From CF-167 sp963695195 (GTDB lineage Bacteria > Chloroflexota > Limnocylindria > QHBO01): 64,000 bases of DNA. Numbering within the stretch: position 1 is the stretch's first letter; each line of letters starts with the position of its first letter. The DNA lies in assembly GCA_963695195.1 (NCBI GenBank), contig CAVOGE010000007.1, positions 1,488,001-1,552,000 of the forward strand, in the 5' to 3' direction. The position numbers and the translations under genes were made by a program. The notes below the pieces were generated by a model that was not told where the DNA came from, made no database searches, and saw only the letters and a list, made by a program, of their open reading frames with translations. Of this stretch, positions 25,562 to 34,640 are shown piece after piece.

Positions 25562-26403
25562 TGCCGATGCGGCTGGAGGCGCCCGCCAAGCTGAACCTGA
25601 CCCTGCGAGTCGTCGGGGTTCGCGCGGACGGGTTCCACCTGCTCGATAGCGAGATGGTGCTCCTGGAGCTCGCCGACCGGCTCCTGCTGATGCCCGGCAC
25701 CAGTGGTCTCCGCGTAGAGGGCCTCCCCGGAGACGAGGTACCCCTGGACCGACAGAACCTGGCGTGGCGCGGCCTTGTCGCGGGCGTCGGCGAGGAGCCA
25801 GATCTGATCTGCCTGACGCTCGAGAAACGGATTCCGGCGGCCGCCGGGCTTGGCGGAGGCTCTTCGGATGCCGCCGCCGCCTGGCGTCTCGGACGAAGGT
25901 GCTCCGATGCCTCCGAGCGCCCGGGACCAGCCGAGATGGCCAGCCTCGCGGCGATCGGCGCAGACGTGCCCTTCTTCGCCGCCCAGCTCGCCGTCGCACG
26001 CGTCGGCGGGATCGGTGAGCAGGTGGGCGCCTCGCCACTCCCGTCGGAGACCGAGATCGTGCTCGTCCACCCACCGTTTCGCCTCGAGACGCGAGCCGTC
26101 TTCGCTGAGCTGCGCCGCTCCGAATGGGGCGGCACAGCCGGCCCGGGCGCGAACGATCTTCTGGCACCGGCACGGCGGCTGCGTCCCGCGCTCGACGATA
26201 TCTTCGCCCTGGTGCTGGCCGCCGGTGGTATGCCGTCGCTCACCGGCTCCGGGCCGACCGTCTTTGCGCGAACCGACGATCCCGAGCGCGCAGCGTCGAT
26301 CGCCGGCAGGCTGCGTCGCGCGGGCGTGCGCGTCACGGAGACCCGTCTCAGGCGCGAACCGGCTAGCATCGAGCTGTTGCACGAAGAACTGGAGGACGCA
26401 TGA
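25561..26403 (+). CDS. ispE: 4-diphosphocytidyl-2-C-methyl-D-erythritol kinase
   Basis: IspE is the GHMP kinase of the MEP isoprenoid pathway. The substrate motif is PAKLNLTLRVVGVRADGFH and the ATP loop is PAAAGLGGGSSDAAAAWRLG. GSGPTVFAR is the C-terminal motif. The ATG shares one base with the rsmA stop; GTG one codon earlier would give a GTGA overlap and is almost as likely. The 280 residues are typical. The polyprenyl synthase at 30 kb would use its downstream products. Confidence 0.94.
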   Translation: MPMRLEAPAKLNLTLRVVGVRADGFHLLDSEMVLLELADRLLLMPGTSGLRVEGLPGDEVPLDRQNLAWRGLVAGVGEEPDLICLTLEKRIPAAAGLGGGSSDAAAAWRLGRRCSDASERPGPAEMASLAAIGADVPFFAAQLAVARVGGIGEQVGASPLPSETEIVLVHPPFRLETRAVFAELRRSEWGGTAGPGANDLLAPARRLRPALDDIFALVLAAGGMPSLTGSGPTVFARTDDPERAASIAGRLRRAGVRVTETRLRREPASIELLHEELEDA

Positions 26404-26792
26404 GCGGCCGCAGCCCGGTGGAGACCAATGCCGCCCCGTCCGCAATCGGTCCGTACAGCCAGGGCATGCGCGCTGGCGGGCTGGTCTTCACGGCGGGCCA
26501 GGTCGGCTCCGAGCCGTCCACCGGCGTGCTCGCCGAAGGCGTGGCGGCCCAGGCGGACCGCGCGCTGCGCAACCTCTCCGCCGTTCTCGACGCTGCCGGA
26601 ACCGGCCTCGATCGAGTTGTCAAGACGACGGTCTTCCTCACCGATATGGCCGATTTCGCCGCGATGAACGAGGTCTACGCGCGGCACTTCTCGGCCCCGC
26701 ACCCGGCACGCTCAACCGTGGCGGTTCGCGCACTTCCGAAGGGCGCGGTCGTGGAGATCGAGGCCATCGCAATGGTCGGAGACGGCGGTTGA
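26400..26792 (+). CDS. ridA: RidA family enamine/imine deaminase
   Basis: RidA hydrolyses reactive 2-aminoacrylate and related enamines. The 130-residue protein has PSAIGPYSQGMRAGGLVFTAG, the middle block ALRNLSAVLDAAGTGLDRVV, and the C-terminal catalytic region ARSTVAVRALPKGAVVEIEA with the key arginine. ATGA and TTGA overlaps couple it to ispE and glmU. Confidence 0.92.
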   Translation: MSGRSPVETNAAPSAIGPYSQGMRAGGLVFTAGQVGSEPSTGVLAEGVAAQADRALRNLSAVLDAAGTGLDRVVKTTVFLTDMADFAAMNEVYARHFSAPHPARSTVAVRALPKGAVVEIEAIAMVGDGG

Positions 26793-28153
26793 GCGGGACA
26801 ACACGTGCGGCCATCGTGCTGGCCGCCGGGCAGGGGACGCGCATGCGTTCTCAGCTTCCCAAGGTCCTGCACCGATTGGCGGGTCGCACCATGATCGACC
26901 ACGTCCTCGACACGCTTGCCGCTTCGGGCGTCGGGCAGGTGCTGGTGGTCACCGGTCACGGCGCGGAGGCGGTCGAGGAGGGGATCGCGGGGCGAGCCGA
27001 GACCGCGCGGCAGGAGCCCCAGCGAGGCACGGCCGACGCGGTGCGCGTCGCCATGGCGCGGGTGCCGGCGACGATCGGGCAGGTGATCGTCGCGATGGGC
27101 GACGCGCCGCTTGTGCCTGGCGAGATCTACGCCGCGCTGATCGCCGGGCAGGCGAACGACCACACCATCGCACTGCTCTCCGCGCGCATGGCCGACCCGA
27201 CCGGCTACGGGCGGATCGTGCGGGGCGCAGCCGGAGAGGTGACCGCGATCATCGAGGAGCGAGATGCAGACGCCGCAACGCGCGCCATCGACGAGGTGAA
27301 TGCGGGGACGTACTGTTTCGACGCCGGCTGGCTGCGTGACAACGTGGCACGTGCCCCCGCGACGGCATCAGGTGAGCACTATCTGACCGACCTCGTTGCC
27401 CTAGCGGTGGCCGACGGCCACCGGGTGGCGGTGGTGCAGGCACCGAAGCCTGAGCTGGCGATGGGGATCAACGACCGCGTCGGGCTCGCCGCCGCCGAGC
27501 GGATCCTGCGCACCGAGATTGCGGAGCGACACATGCGGAGCGGGGTCAGCATCGTCGACCCGGCGAGCACGTTCATCGATGCTACGGTTCAGATCGAGGC
27601 CGATGCCCGGATCGAGCCGTTCACCATCCTCCGTGGCGAAACCACGATCGCGGCGAATGCGGTGATCGGCCCCCACGCACAGATCTCGGATTCTAAGATC
27701 GGTGAGCGGACGAGCGTGTGGGCAAGCGTCATCGAATCTTCGTCCGTGGCCGAAGATGTGCAGATCGGCCCGTACAGTCACCTGCGCCCTGGCTGTCAGA
27801 TCGGGCCGCGATGCCGGATCGGCAACTTCGCCGAGCTCAAGCGGACGTCGGTCGGCGCCGACACACAGCAGCATCACTTCAGCTATCTCGGTGACGCCGA
27901 GGTCGGGGACGAGGTCAACATCGGTGCTGGCGCGGTAACCGCCAACTACGACGGGCAGACGAAGCACCGGACAGTGATCGGGGACGGCGCGTTCATCGGC
28001 GTGGACACGATGCTCCGTGCGCCGGTCACGATCGGGCCCGGTGCGCGCACCGGTGCGGGTGCGGTCGTGACCCGCGACGTGCCGGCGGGCAAGACCGTCG
28101 TCGGGATGCCGGCCCGCCCGATCGAAATCCGCCGCCGGAGTCGGGATGCCTGA
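26789..28153 (+). CDS. glmU: Bifunctional UDP-GlcNAc pyrophosphorylase/acetyltransferase GlmU
   Basis: GlmU acetylates glucosamine-1-phosphate and then couples it to UTP, giving UDP-GlcNAc. The pyrophosphorylase domain starts AAIVLAAGQGTRMRS. The left-handed beta-helix acetyltransferase is visible as hexapeptide repeats from about residue 250 (IGPYSHLRPGCQIG, AELKRTSVG, GAGAVTANYDG). The TTG start overlaps ridA (TTGA) and gives 454 residues, the family length. It completes GlmS-GlmM-GlmU within this window. Confidence 0.95.
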   Translation: MSGTTRAAIVLAAGQGTRMRSQLPKVLHRLAGRTMIDHVLDTLAASGVGQVLVVTGHGAEAVEEGIAGRAETARQEPQRGTADAVRVAMARVPATIGQVIVAMGDAPLVPGEIYAALIAGQANDHTIALLSARMADPTGYGRIVRGAAGEVTAIIEERDADAATRAIDEVNAGTYCFDAGWLRDNVARAPATASGEHYLTDLVALAVADGHRVAVVQAPKPELAMGINDRVGLAAAERILRTEIAERHMRSGVSIVDPASTFIDATVQIEADARIEPFTILRGETTIAANAVIGPHAQISDSKIGERTSVWASVIESSSVAEDVQIGPYSHLRPGCQIGPRCRIGNFAELKRTSVGADTQQHHFSYLGDAEVGDEVNIGAGAVTANYDGQTKHRTVIGDGAFIGVDTMLRAPVTIGPGARTGAGAVVTRDVPAGKTVVGMPARPIEIRRRSRDA

Positions 28154-29537
28154 GACCGGGGGTGGCACCGGCAACACCGTGGCGGACCTCGCGATCGTGG
28201 CGGCCCTGATCCTGGTGGGCGGGTTCTTCGCCGCGTCAGAGATTGCGTTGATCACGGTGAAGCGACATCGGCTGAACCAGCTCGTCGGCGAGGGGAGCCG
28301 CGCCGCACGCCTGGTTCAGCGCCTGACGGAGGACCCGAGCCGCTTCCTTGCAACGATCCAGATCGCCATCACCTTTCTCGGCTTTCTCGCCTCGGCGGTA
28401 GGAGCCCTGGCCCTGTCCGGTTCGCTCGCCGACCTGGTCCGGCTCATCCCGCTGGCAATCGTGCAGGACGCCGCCGCCGAGGTCAGCTTTGTGCTGGTCA
28501 CCCTGCTCATCGCCCTCGCCTCGATCATCATCGGCGAGCTGGTGCCGAAGACCCTGGCGCTCACCTTTGCCGACCGATTCGCGCTCGTCGTGGCCCGACC
28601 GATCGGCTGGTTCGACTGGATCCTGCGGCCGATCGTCTGGTTCGTCTCAACCGTCTCGAACGTTCTCGTGCGTGCGCTCGGCGGCAAGGACCGTCCCAAG
28701 GCCGGCTACCTGTCCATGGAGGAGTTGAAGATGCTCGTCGAGACGGGGAGCGAAGAGGGAGGGATCGAAGAGGACGAGAAGGAGATGATCCACGGGGTCA
28801 TCGAGCTCTCGGAGACCCAGGTTCACGAGGTGATGGTCCCGCGCATCGGGATCCGCGCCGTGGAGGTGCACGAGTCGATCAGCGAGGTGCTCGCCCTCAT
28901 CGTCCGCGCCGGGCACTCGCGCGTGCCGGTGTACGAGGAGAACCTGGACAATATCATCGGCATCCTCTATGCCAAGGATCTGCTGCCGTTCCTGATTCCC
29001 GAGGCCGGCGCCGATCCGGCGAGCATCGACATCCGCGCACTCGTCCGCCCACCCGTGTACGTTCCGGAGACCAAGGCGGTCGACGAGCTGCTGCGCGAGA
29101 TGCAGGTTGTCAAGCGACACATGGCCATCGTGGTGGACGAGTACGGCGGCACTGCCGGCCTGATCACCATGGAAGACGTGGTCGAGGAGATCGTCGGAGA
29201 GATCCAGGACGAGTACGACCGCGAGGAATCCGGGATCGAGCCCTTGCCGATGGATGGGCACCTGGCCTATCGGCTTGCCGGGCGGGTGCCGATCGACGAT
29301 CTGCGGGACCTGTTCGGCCTCCCGCAGGTGGAGGAGGACGACGAGGGGGAGTACGACACCGTCGGTGGCTTCATCGTCCACCGGGTTGGGCGCATTCCAC
29401 TCCCCGGCACCGCGCTCGAGTTTCGCGGTGTAACGCTGCGCGTCGAGATCGCTGATCCACGCCGCGTCGCGAAGGTGGTCGCCTCGCGGCCGCTCCACCT
29501 TGCCGAGCCGGATCTCGAGGCCGATCCCCGCGACTAG
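28146..29537 (+). CDS. CNNM/CorC-family membrane protein with CBS pair
   Basis: This 463-residue protein has an N-terminal four-segment DUF21 (CNNM) membrane domain (about residues 14-190). A CBS pair follows (about 210-335, ending VDEYGGTAGLITMEDVVEEI), then a CorC_HlyC domain (about 350-440, YDTVGGFIVHRVGRIPLPGT). Family members are linked to magnesium or sodium export and were once called hemolysins. It overlaps glmU by eight bases. It converges on the polyprenyl synthase with a four-base overlap. The ion handled is not decidable from sequence. Confidence 0.88.
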   Translation: MPETGGGTGNTVADLAIVAALILVGGFFAASEIALITVKRHRLNQLVGEGSRAARLVQRLTEDPSRFLATIQIAITFLGFLASAVGALALSGSLADLVRLIPLAIVQDAAAEVSFVLVTLLIALASIIIGELVPKTLALTFADRFALVVARPIGWFDWILRPIVWFVSTVSNVLVRALGGKDRPKAGYLSMEELKMLVETGSEEGGIEEDEKEMIHGVIELSETQVHEVMVPRIGIRAVEVHESISEVLALIVRAGHSRVPVYEENLDNIIGILYAKDLLPFLIPEAGADPASIDIRALVRPPVYVPETKAVDELLREMQVVKRHMAIVVDEYGGTAGLITMEDVVEEIVGEIQDEYDREESGIEPLPMDGHLAYRLAGRVPIDDLRDLFGLPQVEEDDEGEYDTVGGFIVHRVGRIPLPGTALEFRGVTLRVEIADPRRVAKVVASRPLHLAEPDLEADPRD

Positions 29538-30592
29538 GTGGCGATCACGCTCTCGACCAGGATGCGCAGCTCGGAGAGCTGCCCCTCGGGGACCGGCAGC
29601 GCTGCCGCATGCCCAAGGGCAAGGTCGCGGTAGCGGCGCGCCTCCTCCTCGGCGTGACGCCGCGCGCCGGATCGCTCCAGGATGCCCAGCACTGCGTCCA
29701 CATCCGCATCGGTCATCTGGCCGTCGCCAAGGGGCGGGCCCGACCCGTCGGTGGCCCGGATCATCGGCTGGTAGAGGGCGATCAGCCGCGACACATCGGC
29801 GGGCGAGGCGTTCTGCATGGCCCACACCACGGGAAGCGTCTTCTTGCGCTTGCGGACATCGCCCGCCTCGGGCTTGCCGGTGGCCGCGGTGGTCCAGAAG
29901 GTGCCCTTGAGGTCGTCGGCGATCTGGAAGGCGATGCCCAGGTTGTACCCGAAGCGCCGGTAGGCAGCCACGATCACCTGGTCATCGGTTGCCATCATGG
30001 CCCCGGTCTCGACGGCCGCCGCGATGAGGGCGGCGGTCTTCTTCTCGATCATCTCCATGTACTCCGGGACCGTGACATCGGTGCGCCGCTCGAAGCTGAT
30101 GTCGAGGTACTGGCCCTCGCACAGCGCCAGGCATGTCTCGTCGTAGACCCGCATCATGTCGAGCAGCCTCTGGGGCTCATAGCCCTCGACCTCCATCAGC
30201 CGATACAGGGCGAGGCGCGACAACGCGAAGAGCGCATCCCCGGCATTGATGGCGAGCGGCACACCCCAGATCGCCCACAGGGTCGGCCGATGCCGGCGCT
30301 CGCGGTCGGCGTCCTCGATGTCGTCGTGGACGAGGCTGAAGTTGTGACCCAGCTCAACCGCTGCGGCAGCCGGCAGACTCTTCCGATAGTCGCCGCCCAG
30401 CGATTTGAAGGCGAGGAGGCCGAGCAGCGGCCGCATCCGCTTTCCGCGAGGCCCGGTCGGGTCGTCGAGCCCGAGGTGGTACGACAGCATCTCGTACAGG
30501 GGGATCGCATGGCCGTCGCCCTCGCCGAGCACCGACCGCATCTCGGCCTCGATCTCACCGAGGAGGTCGTTAAACTCGTTCTTGATGTCCAC
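29534..30592 (-). CDS. Polyprenyl (isoprenyl) diphosphate synthase
   Basis: This trans-prenyltransferase extends allylic diphosphates with IPP. The first aspartate motif DDIED is at residues 90-94 and PRGKRMRPLLGLLAF precedes it. The second motif reads QIADDLKGTF, ending in Gly rather than the usual Asp. The GTG start at 30592 has GGAG upstream and gives 352 residues; the frame extends further but reaches into recO. It is divergent from recO with a 30-base gap. Chain length cannot be read reliably from this sequence. Confidence 0.88.
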   Translation of the reverse strand: MDIKNEFNDLLGEIEAEMRSVLGEGDGHAIPLYEMLSYHLGLDDPTGPRGKRMRPLLGLLAFKSLGGDYRKSLPAAAAVELGHNFSLVHDDIEDADRERRHRPTLWAIWGVPLAINAGDALFALSRLALYRLMEVEGYEPQRLLDMMRVYDETCLALCEGQYLDISFERRTDVTVPEYMEMIEKKTAALIAAAVETGAMMATDDQVIVAAYRRFGYNLGIAFQIADDLKGTFWTTAATGKPEAGDVRKRKKTLPVVWAMQNASPADVSRLIALYQPMIRATDGSGPPLGDGQMTDADVDAVLGILERSGARRHAEEEARRYRDLALGHAAALPVPEGQLSELRILVESVIAT

Positions 30593-30622
30593 GCTCCAAG
30601 GGTACCCGAGGTCCACCGCACC

Positions 30623-31480
30623 GTGAGTCGCGCCCGCCTCTACAAGACCGAGGCGATCGTGCTGCGCAGCATGGATCTCGGCGAGGCCGACCGGGTGCTC
30701 ACCGTTCTGACGCCGCGGCTGGGAAAGCTCCGGGTCATCGCCAAGGGGATCCGGCGCTCGCGCTCGCGGCTGAGCGGCGGCCTTGAGCCGCTCAGTGACG
30801 TTCACCTGGTCCTTGCGGTCGGCCGCACCTTCGACGTGGTGACGCAGGCGGCGATCGAGGATCCACATCTCGGCCTCCGGGACGACCTCCATTCCACCGC
30901 GGCCGCCTGGTACGTGGCCGAGCTGGTGGATCGCTTCTGCGAGGCGAATTCGGATTCCCATGCCGCCTTCGTCCTGCTCGGACAGGCGCTGGCGGGCCTG
31001 GACGCGTCACCCGGGTCGGTGAGCCGAGCGGTGGTGGCACGCTGGTTCGAGCTCCATCTGCTCGACGCCATGGGCTTTCGGCCAGAGCTGAGCAACTGTC
31101 TGCAGTGCGGGGCCGGCATCGAGCCGGCGGGGAACACCTTCTCGCCCGCCGCCGGTGGCCTGATCGGCCCCGAGTGTGCCCACGAGGCGCTCGGAGCGCG
31201 TCCGATCTCCCCGGAGGCGCTCAAGGTGCTGCGCCACCTCCAGCGCAGTGAGCTGACGGCCGTGCTGCGCCTCAACATCCCGGCCGCCGTCCAACGTGAG
31301 GCCGAGCGGATCCTGCACGCCGCCGTCACGGCGGTGCTCGAACGAGAGCTGCGCAGCCGCGACTTCCTCGACCAGGTGGCAGAGCGCGAGATGAAGCCGG
31401 TCGGTCCGGGCGCTGCCGAGGGCACCGCATACGAGGGCGCTGCACCCGCCGTCCGGCCCGAAGCGGCGACGCTGCGCTAG
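30623..31480 (+). CDS. recO: DNA repair protein RecO
   Basis: RecO loads RecA with RecF and RecR during gap repair. The OB-fold N-terminus is SRARLYKTEAIVLRSMDLGE, and LSNCLQCGAGIEP with GPECAHE forms the zinc site. The GTG start was chosen because it begins the domain; the open frame upstream is antisense to the polyprenyl synthase. Length is 285 residues, with an Ala/Pro-rich tail. glyS follows, as in many genomes. Confidence 0.92.
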   Translation: MSRARLYKTEAIVLRSMDLGEADRVLTVLTPRLGKLRVIAKGIRRSRSRLSGGLEPLSDVHLVLAVGRTFDVVTQAAIEDPHLGLRDDLHSTAAAWYVAELVDRFCEANSDSHAAFVLLGQALAGLDASPGSVSRAVVARWFELHLLDAMGFRPELSNCLQCGAGIEPAGNTFSPAAGGLIGPECAHEALGARPISPEALKVLRHLQRSELTAVLRLNIPAAVQREAERILHAAVTAVLERELRSRDFLDQVAEREMKPVGPGAAEGTAYEGAAPAVRPEAATLR

Positions 31481-31523
31481 ACTCGGACGCCCTCCGGCCG
31501 CACAAGAGGTCCCCGCAAGATCC

Positions 31524-32897
31524 GTGCCAGCCCCGAACATGGATGTCATCGCCAGCCTCGCCAAGCGGCGCGGATTCGTGTTCGCCAGTAGCGAGATCTA
31601 CGGCGGGATCGGCGGCTTCTGGGACTACGGCCCGCTGGGGGTTGAACTGAAGAACAACGTGAAGGCCGCCTGGTGGCGTGCCATGGTCCAGCTGCGCGAC
31701 GACATCGTCGGGCTCGACGCCTCGATCGTGATGAACCCCCGCGTCTGGGATGCCTCCGGCCACGTCGCTGGGTTCAGCGATCCGATGGTCGACTGCCGCT
31801 CATGCAAGCATCGGTTCCGGGCCGACGACCTGAAGGGGCCGCCGGCCGAGATCGCCTGCCCGAACTGTGGTCAGCGCGACACGCTCACCGAAGCACGGCA
31901 GTTCCACCTCATGTTCCGCACCCACGTCGGACCGGTCGAGGAGTCAGCAGCGGTCGCCTACCTGCGTCCCGAAACTGCCCAGGGGATCTTCGTCAACTTC
32001 GCCAACGTGGCCGGCACCGCACGACGAAAGCTGCCGTTCGGTATTGCCCAGATCGGGAAGAGCTTCCGCAACGAGATCACGCCGGGCAACTTTATCTTTC
32101 GTTCTCGCGAGTTCGAGCAGATGGAGATGGAGTTCTTCGTGCATCCATCCGAGGAGGACCGCTGGTTCGGCTACTGGGTCGAGGAGCGCCTGCGCTGGTG
32201 GACCGATGACCTTGGGATCGCCCCCGAGCGCCTTCGCCTCCGCCCGCACGACCCAGATGAGCTCTCGCATTACAGTCGCCAGACGACCGATGTCGAGTAC
32301 CTCTTCCCGATGGGCTGGTCCGAGCTGGAGGGGGTCGCCGACCGCACCGACTTCGACCTGAAGGCTCATTCGGCGGCGTCGGGCAAGGGTCTGACCGTCT
32401 TCGATGAGGCGACTGGGGAGCAGATCACCCCGTTCGTCATCGAGCCGGCCATGGGTGTCGATCGCGCGGTGCTGACGGTCCTGCTCGACGGGTACACCGA
32501 GGAGCAGGTCGCGGGTGAGAAGCGGGTGGTGCTGCGTATCAGGCCGTCCCTGGCCCCCGTCAAGGTGGCGATCATGCCGCTCCTGCGCAACCGCCCAGAG
32601 CTGGTCGAGATGGGACAGCGGCTCACCGGTGAGCTCAAACCACGTATGGCCGCCGTGTACGACGACACCGCGTCGATCGGCAAGCTGTATCGACGCCAGG
32701 ATGAGATCGGGACCCCGTTCTGCGTGACCGTGGACGTCGAATCGCTGACCGATGGAGCGGCGACCATCCGGGAGCGCGACAGCATGACCCAGGAGCGTGT
32801 CGCACTTGCGGCGGTCCCAGATCGACTCACGGCGCTGCTGGCCGGTGAGGCGGCGTGGGCCGGCGTGCCTCGTCCTGCCGACGGGCAGACGACGTGA
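31524..32897 (+). CDS. glyS: Glycyl-tRNA synthetase, single-chain class II
   Basis: This is the alpha2-type enzyme that charges tRNA-Gly. The 457 residues start near MDVIASLAKRRGFVFASSEI and show YGGIGGFWDYGPLG, motif 2 region QIGKSFRNEITPGNFIFRSR, and the C-terminal anticodon-binding domain from about residue 350. A CRSC/CPNCG zinc-like insert is present near residues 90-115. GTG at the listed start and ATG five codons later are both possible. Confidence 0.95.
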   Translation: MPAPNMDVIASLAKRRGFVFASSEIYGGIGGFWDYGPLGVELKNNVKAAWWRAMVQLRDDIVGLDASIVMNPRVWDASGHVAGFSDPMVDCRSCKHRFRADDLKGPPAEIACPNCGQRDTLTEARQFHLMFRTHVGPVEESAAVAYLRPETAQGIFVNFANVAGTARRKLPFGIAQIGKSFRNEITPGNFIFRSREFEQMEMEFFVHPSEEDRWFGYWVEERLRWWTDDLGIAPERLRLRPHDPDELSHYSRQTTDVEYLFPMGWSELEGVADRTDFDLKAHSAASGKGLTVFDEATGEQITPFVIEPAMGVDRAVLTVLLDGYTEEQVAGEKRVVLRIRPSLAPVKVAIMPLLRNRPELVEMGQRLTGELKPRMAAVYDDTASIGKLYRRQDEIGTPFCVTVDVESLTDGAATIRERDSMTQERVALAAVPDRLTALLAGEAAWAGVPRPADGQTT

Positions 32898-32944
32898 CCG
32901 CGATCCGGGCCCCGATGGCGCCGTAGGCGATTGAAGCGAACCTC

Positions 32945-33661
32945 GTGACCGAGACCGATCCCGCCGACCTCACGGCAATCGAGCTCGCCACGGCTCGGAT
33001 CGCGGAGCGACCCGGTGACGATGCTGCCCACGAGCTCCGCGCGCGCGCCCACCTCGCGCTCGGTCACCTTGATGACGCAGAGCACGATGCGGCCGCAGCG
33101 GTCCGGCTGGATCCTGACGAGGTCCGCTACCGCGAGCTGTTGGCCGAGGTGCTCGCCGTGCGTGGCGCGCACCGCGACGCGGCGGCCGAGTTCGCGCGCC
33201 TCGCTCGTCGAGACCCGCGGCAGGTGGCCTGGACGGTGGCAGAGGCTTGGGAGCGACTGGGTGCATCGGATCCGGACGGGGGAGTGCGGGTCGCGCGACA
33301 GGCGATCCGCCTGGACCCCACCAACGCGGATGCGCAGCTGACGCTCGCACGCGGCCTGATCCGGCTGGGCGATCCGACCGCTGCCTTGACAGCGGCAGCG
33401 CGGGCTGCCGAGCTCCGTCCGGCTGATCCTGAGGTGCGCGAAGTGCTGGCTGACGCCCTCTGGCTCGCCGGCCACGCCCCGCAGGCCTTCACCGCTTTCC
33501 GGTCGCTCCTGCAGGACCTCGGCGACGCCGATCGTCGGCGCGTCCTGGCCAAGGCACGCGAGCTGCATCGAATGCATGCCGGGTGGGCGGGGCGTCTGGT
33601 CGCATCGGTCATTCCCCTCTTTGCGTTCGCGTTCCGCCGCGGCTGGCTCTCGGTCAGATGA
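32945..33661 (+). CDS. Tetratricopeptide-repeat protein
   Basis: The 238 residues are mostly helix pairs of TPR type from about residue 12 to 200, for example AHLALGHLDDAEHDAAAAVR and AIRLDPTNADAQLTLARGL. The C-terminus GRLVASVIPLFAFAFRRGWL is hydrophobic and may be a weak membrane anchor. TPR domains mediate protein contacts; no partner is identified. It starts with GTG and overlaps the HTH gene by four bases, so the two and the acetyltransferase after them appear to be one unit. Confidence 0.8.
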   Translation: MTETDPADLTAIELATARIAERPGDDAAHELRARAHLALGHLDDAEHDAAAAVRLDPDEVRYRELLAEVLAVRGAHRDAAAEFARLARRDPRQVAWTVAEAWERLGASDPDGGVRVARQAIRLDPTNADAQLTLARGLIRLGDPTAALTAAARAAELRPADPEVREVLADALWLAGHAPQAFTAFRSLLQDLGDADRRRVLAKARELHRMHAGWAGRLVASVIPLFAFAFRRGWLSVR

Positions 33662-34011
33662 AGGTCTCGGACCTCCGCGAGCACCTCGCCGCCGCGCTGG
33701 CTGGCGCCCTGCGGCGTCCCGAGGCCGAGGCTGTGGCACTCACCGCCGACCGTGTCAAGGCGATGGGTGTTGCGCTTGCCGGCATGGAGGCGGGTGCGGA
33801 GGTCGACCCCGAGGCGCTGCAGGTCGCGACGAGGGAGGCCGCAGTCATCCTCGGGTTCCACCAGGAACACGTCCGGCGTCTCATTCGTGGAGGCAGGCTT
33901 CCTGCCCAGCGGGTGGGCGGCGACTACCGGATCGAGGTGGCCGCCCTGTGGCCCCTCCTCGAGGCTCGCTACCGTCCCCCGGGCCGGCGTCGGGTCAAGC
34001 CGCGATCGTGA
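33658..34011 (+). CDS. Small excisionase/MerR-like helix-turn-helix protein
   Basis: The 117 residues have a helical N-terminal half of unknown type. The C-terminal DNA-binding segment is EAAVILGFHQEHVRRLIRGG followed by RLPAQRVGGDYRIEVAALWP, the pattern of the excisionase-family (helix_turn_helix_17) winged helix. The C-terminus is basic. ATGA and GTGA overlaps join it to the TPR and acetyltransferase genes. It may regulate this trio, which is inference. Confidence 0.75.
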   Translation: MKVSDLREHLAAALAGALRRPEAEAVALTADRVKAMGVALAGMEAGAEVDPEALQVATREAAVILGFHQEHVRRLIRGGRLPAQRVGGDYRIEVAALWPLLEARYRPPGRRRVKPRS

Positions 34012-34547
34012 CCTCGATGCGCATTGTGCCGTCGGCCGCGATCAGCACCGCCGAGTGGTCAGCGCTGACAGATCTCTGCGTGGCCGCCTTCGACGAATCA
34101 TGGGACGGCTATTGGGAGTCGATCGGTCCGGGCGTGCACGTTCTGGCGGAGCACCCTGAGCGCGGGATCGTCGCCCACGCTGCCATCGTTGATCGGATCC
34201 TCTACACGGCCGACTCGATGCTTCGCGCCGGCTACGTCGAAGCCGTCGCGGTGATGCCCGATCAGCAGCGGCGCGGCTTCGGGAGCAGGGTGATGGTGGA
34301 GATCAACGCGATGCTCGATCAACAGTACGAACTCGGCGCCCTGGGGACCGGGAGTCAGTCGTTCTACGCCCGTCTCGGCTGGGTCGTCTGGGAGGGAGCC
34401 ACCTGGGTCCGTCAGCCCGATGGTCGTCTCGAACGGACGCCCGGCGAGGACGGCGGCGTCATGGTCCGCATCACCCCGGCCACGCCCGCAGGACTGAATC
34501 TCGCCCTGCCGATCGCCGTCGACTGGCGGCCTGACGAGGTCTGGTAG
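34008..34547 (+). CDS. GNAT acetyltransferase, AAC(2')-I-like
   Basis: The 179 residues follow the pattern of mycobacterial AAC(2')-I aminoglycoside acetyltransferases along much of their length. Matching parts are IVAHAAIVDRILY, RAGYVEAVAVMPDQQRRGFG, ELGALGTGSQSFYARLGWV, and the C-terminal DWRPDEVW. The acetyl-CoA loop is QQRRGFGS. I infer the same fold and probably a related amine substrate. Whether it acts on drugs or on a native metabolite is unknown. The GTG start overlaps the HTH gene; ATG three codons on is an alternative. Confidence 0.75.
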   Translation: MTSMRIVPSAAISTAEWSALTDLCVAAFDESWDGYWESIGPGVHVLAEHPERGIVAHAAIVDRILYTADSMLRAGYVEAVAVMPDQQRRGFGSRVMVEINAMLDQQYELGALGTGSQSFYARLGWVVWEGATWVRQPDGRLERTPGEDGGVMVRITPATPAGLNLALPIAVDWRPDEVW

Positions 34548-34640
34548 GGTCGGCCACCGGGGTGAGCGGCGGCCTGATCACGGGTGGAACGCGTACAATC
34601 GCGTACCCCGCCTATCCGCAACGGAGGTCCCGCGCCCCGC

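Noticed and set aside
24380..26173. 597-residue minus-strand open frame across tsaD, rsmA and ispE
   Set aside because: It crosses three certain genes and is Arg/Ser/Pro-rich shadow sequence.
29609..30622. Long N-terminal extension of recO
   Set aside because: It is antisense to the polyprenyl synthase; RecO homology begins only at the GTG at 30623.
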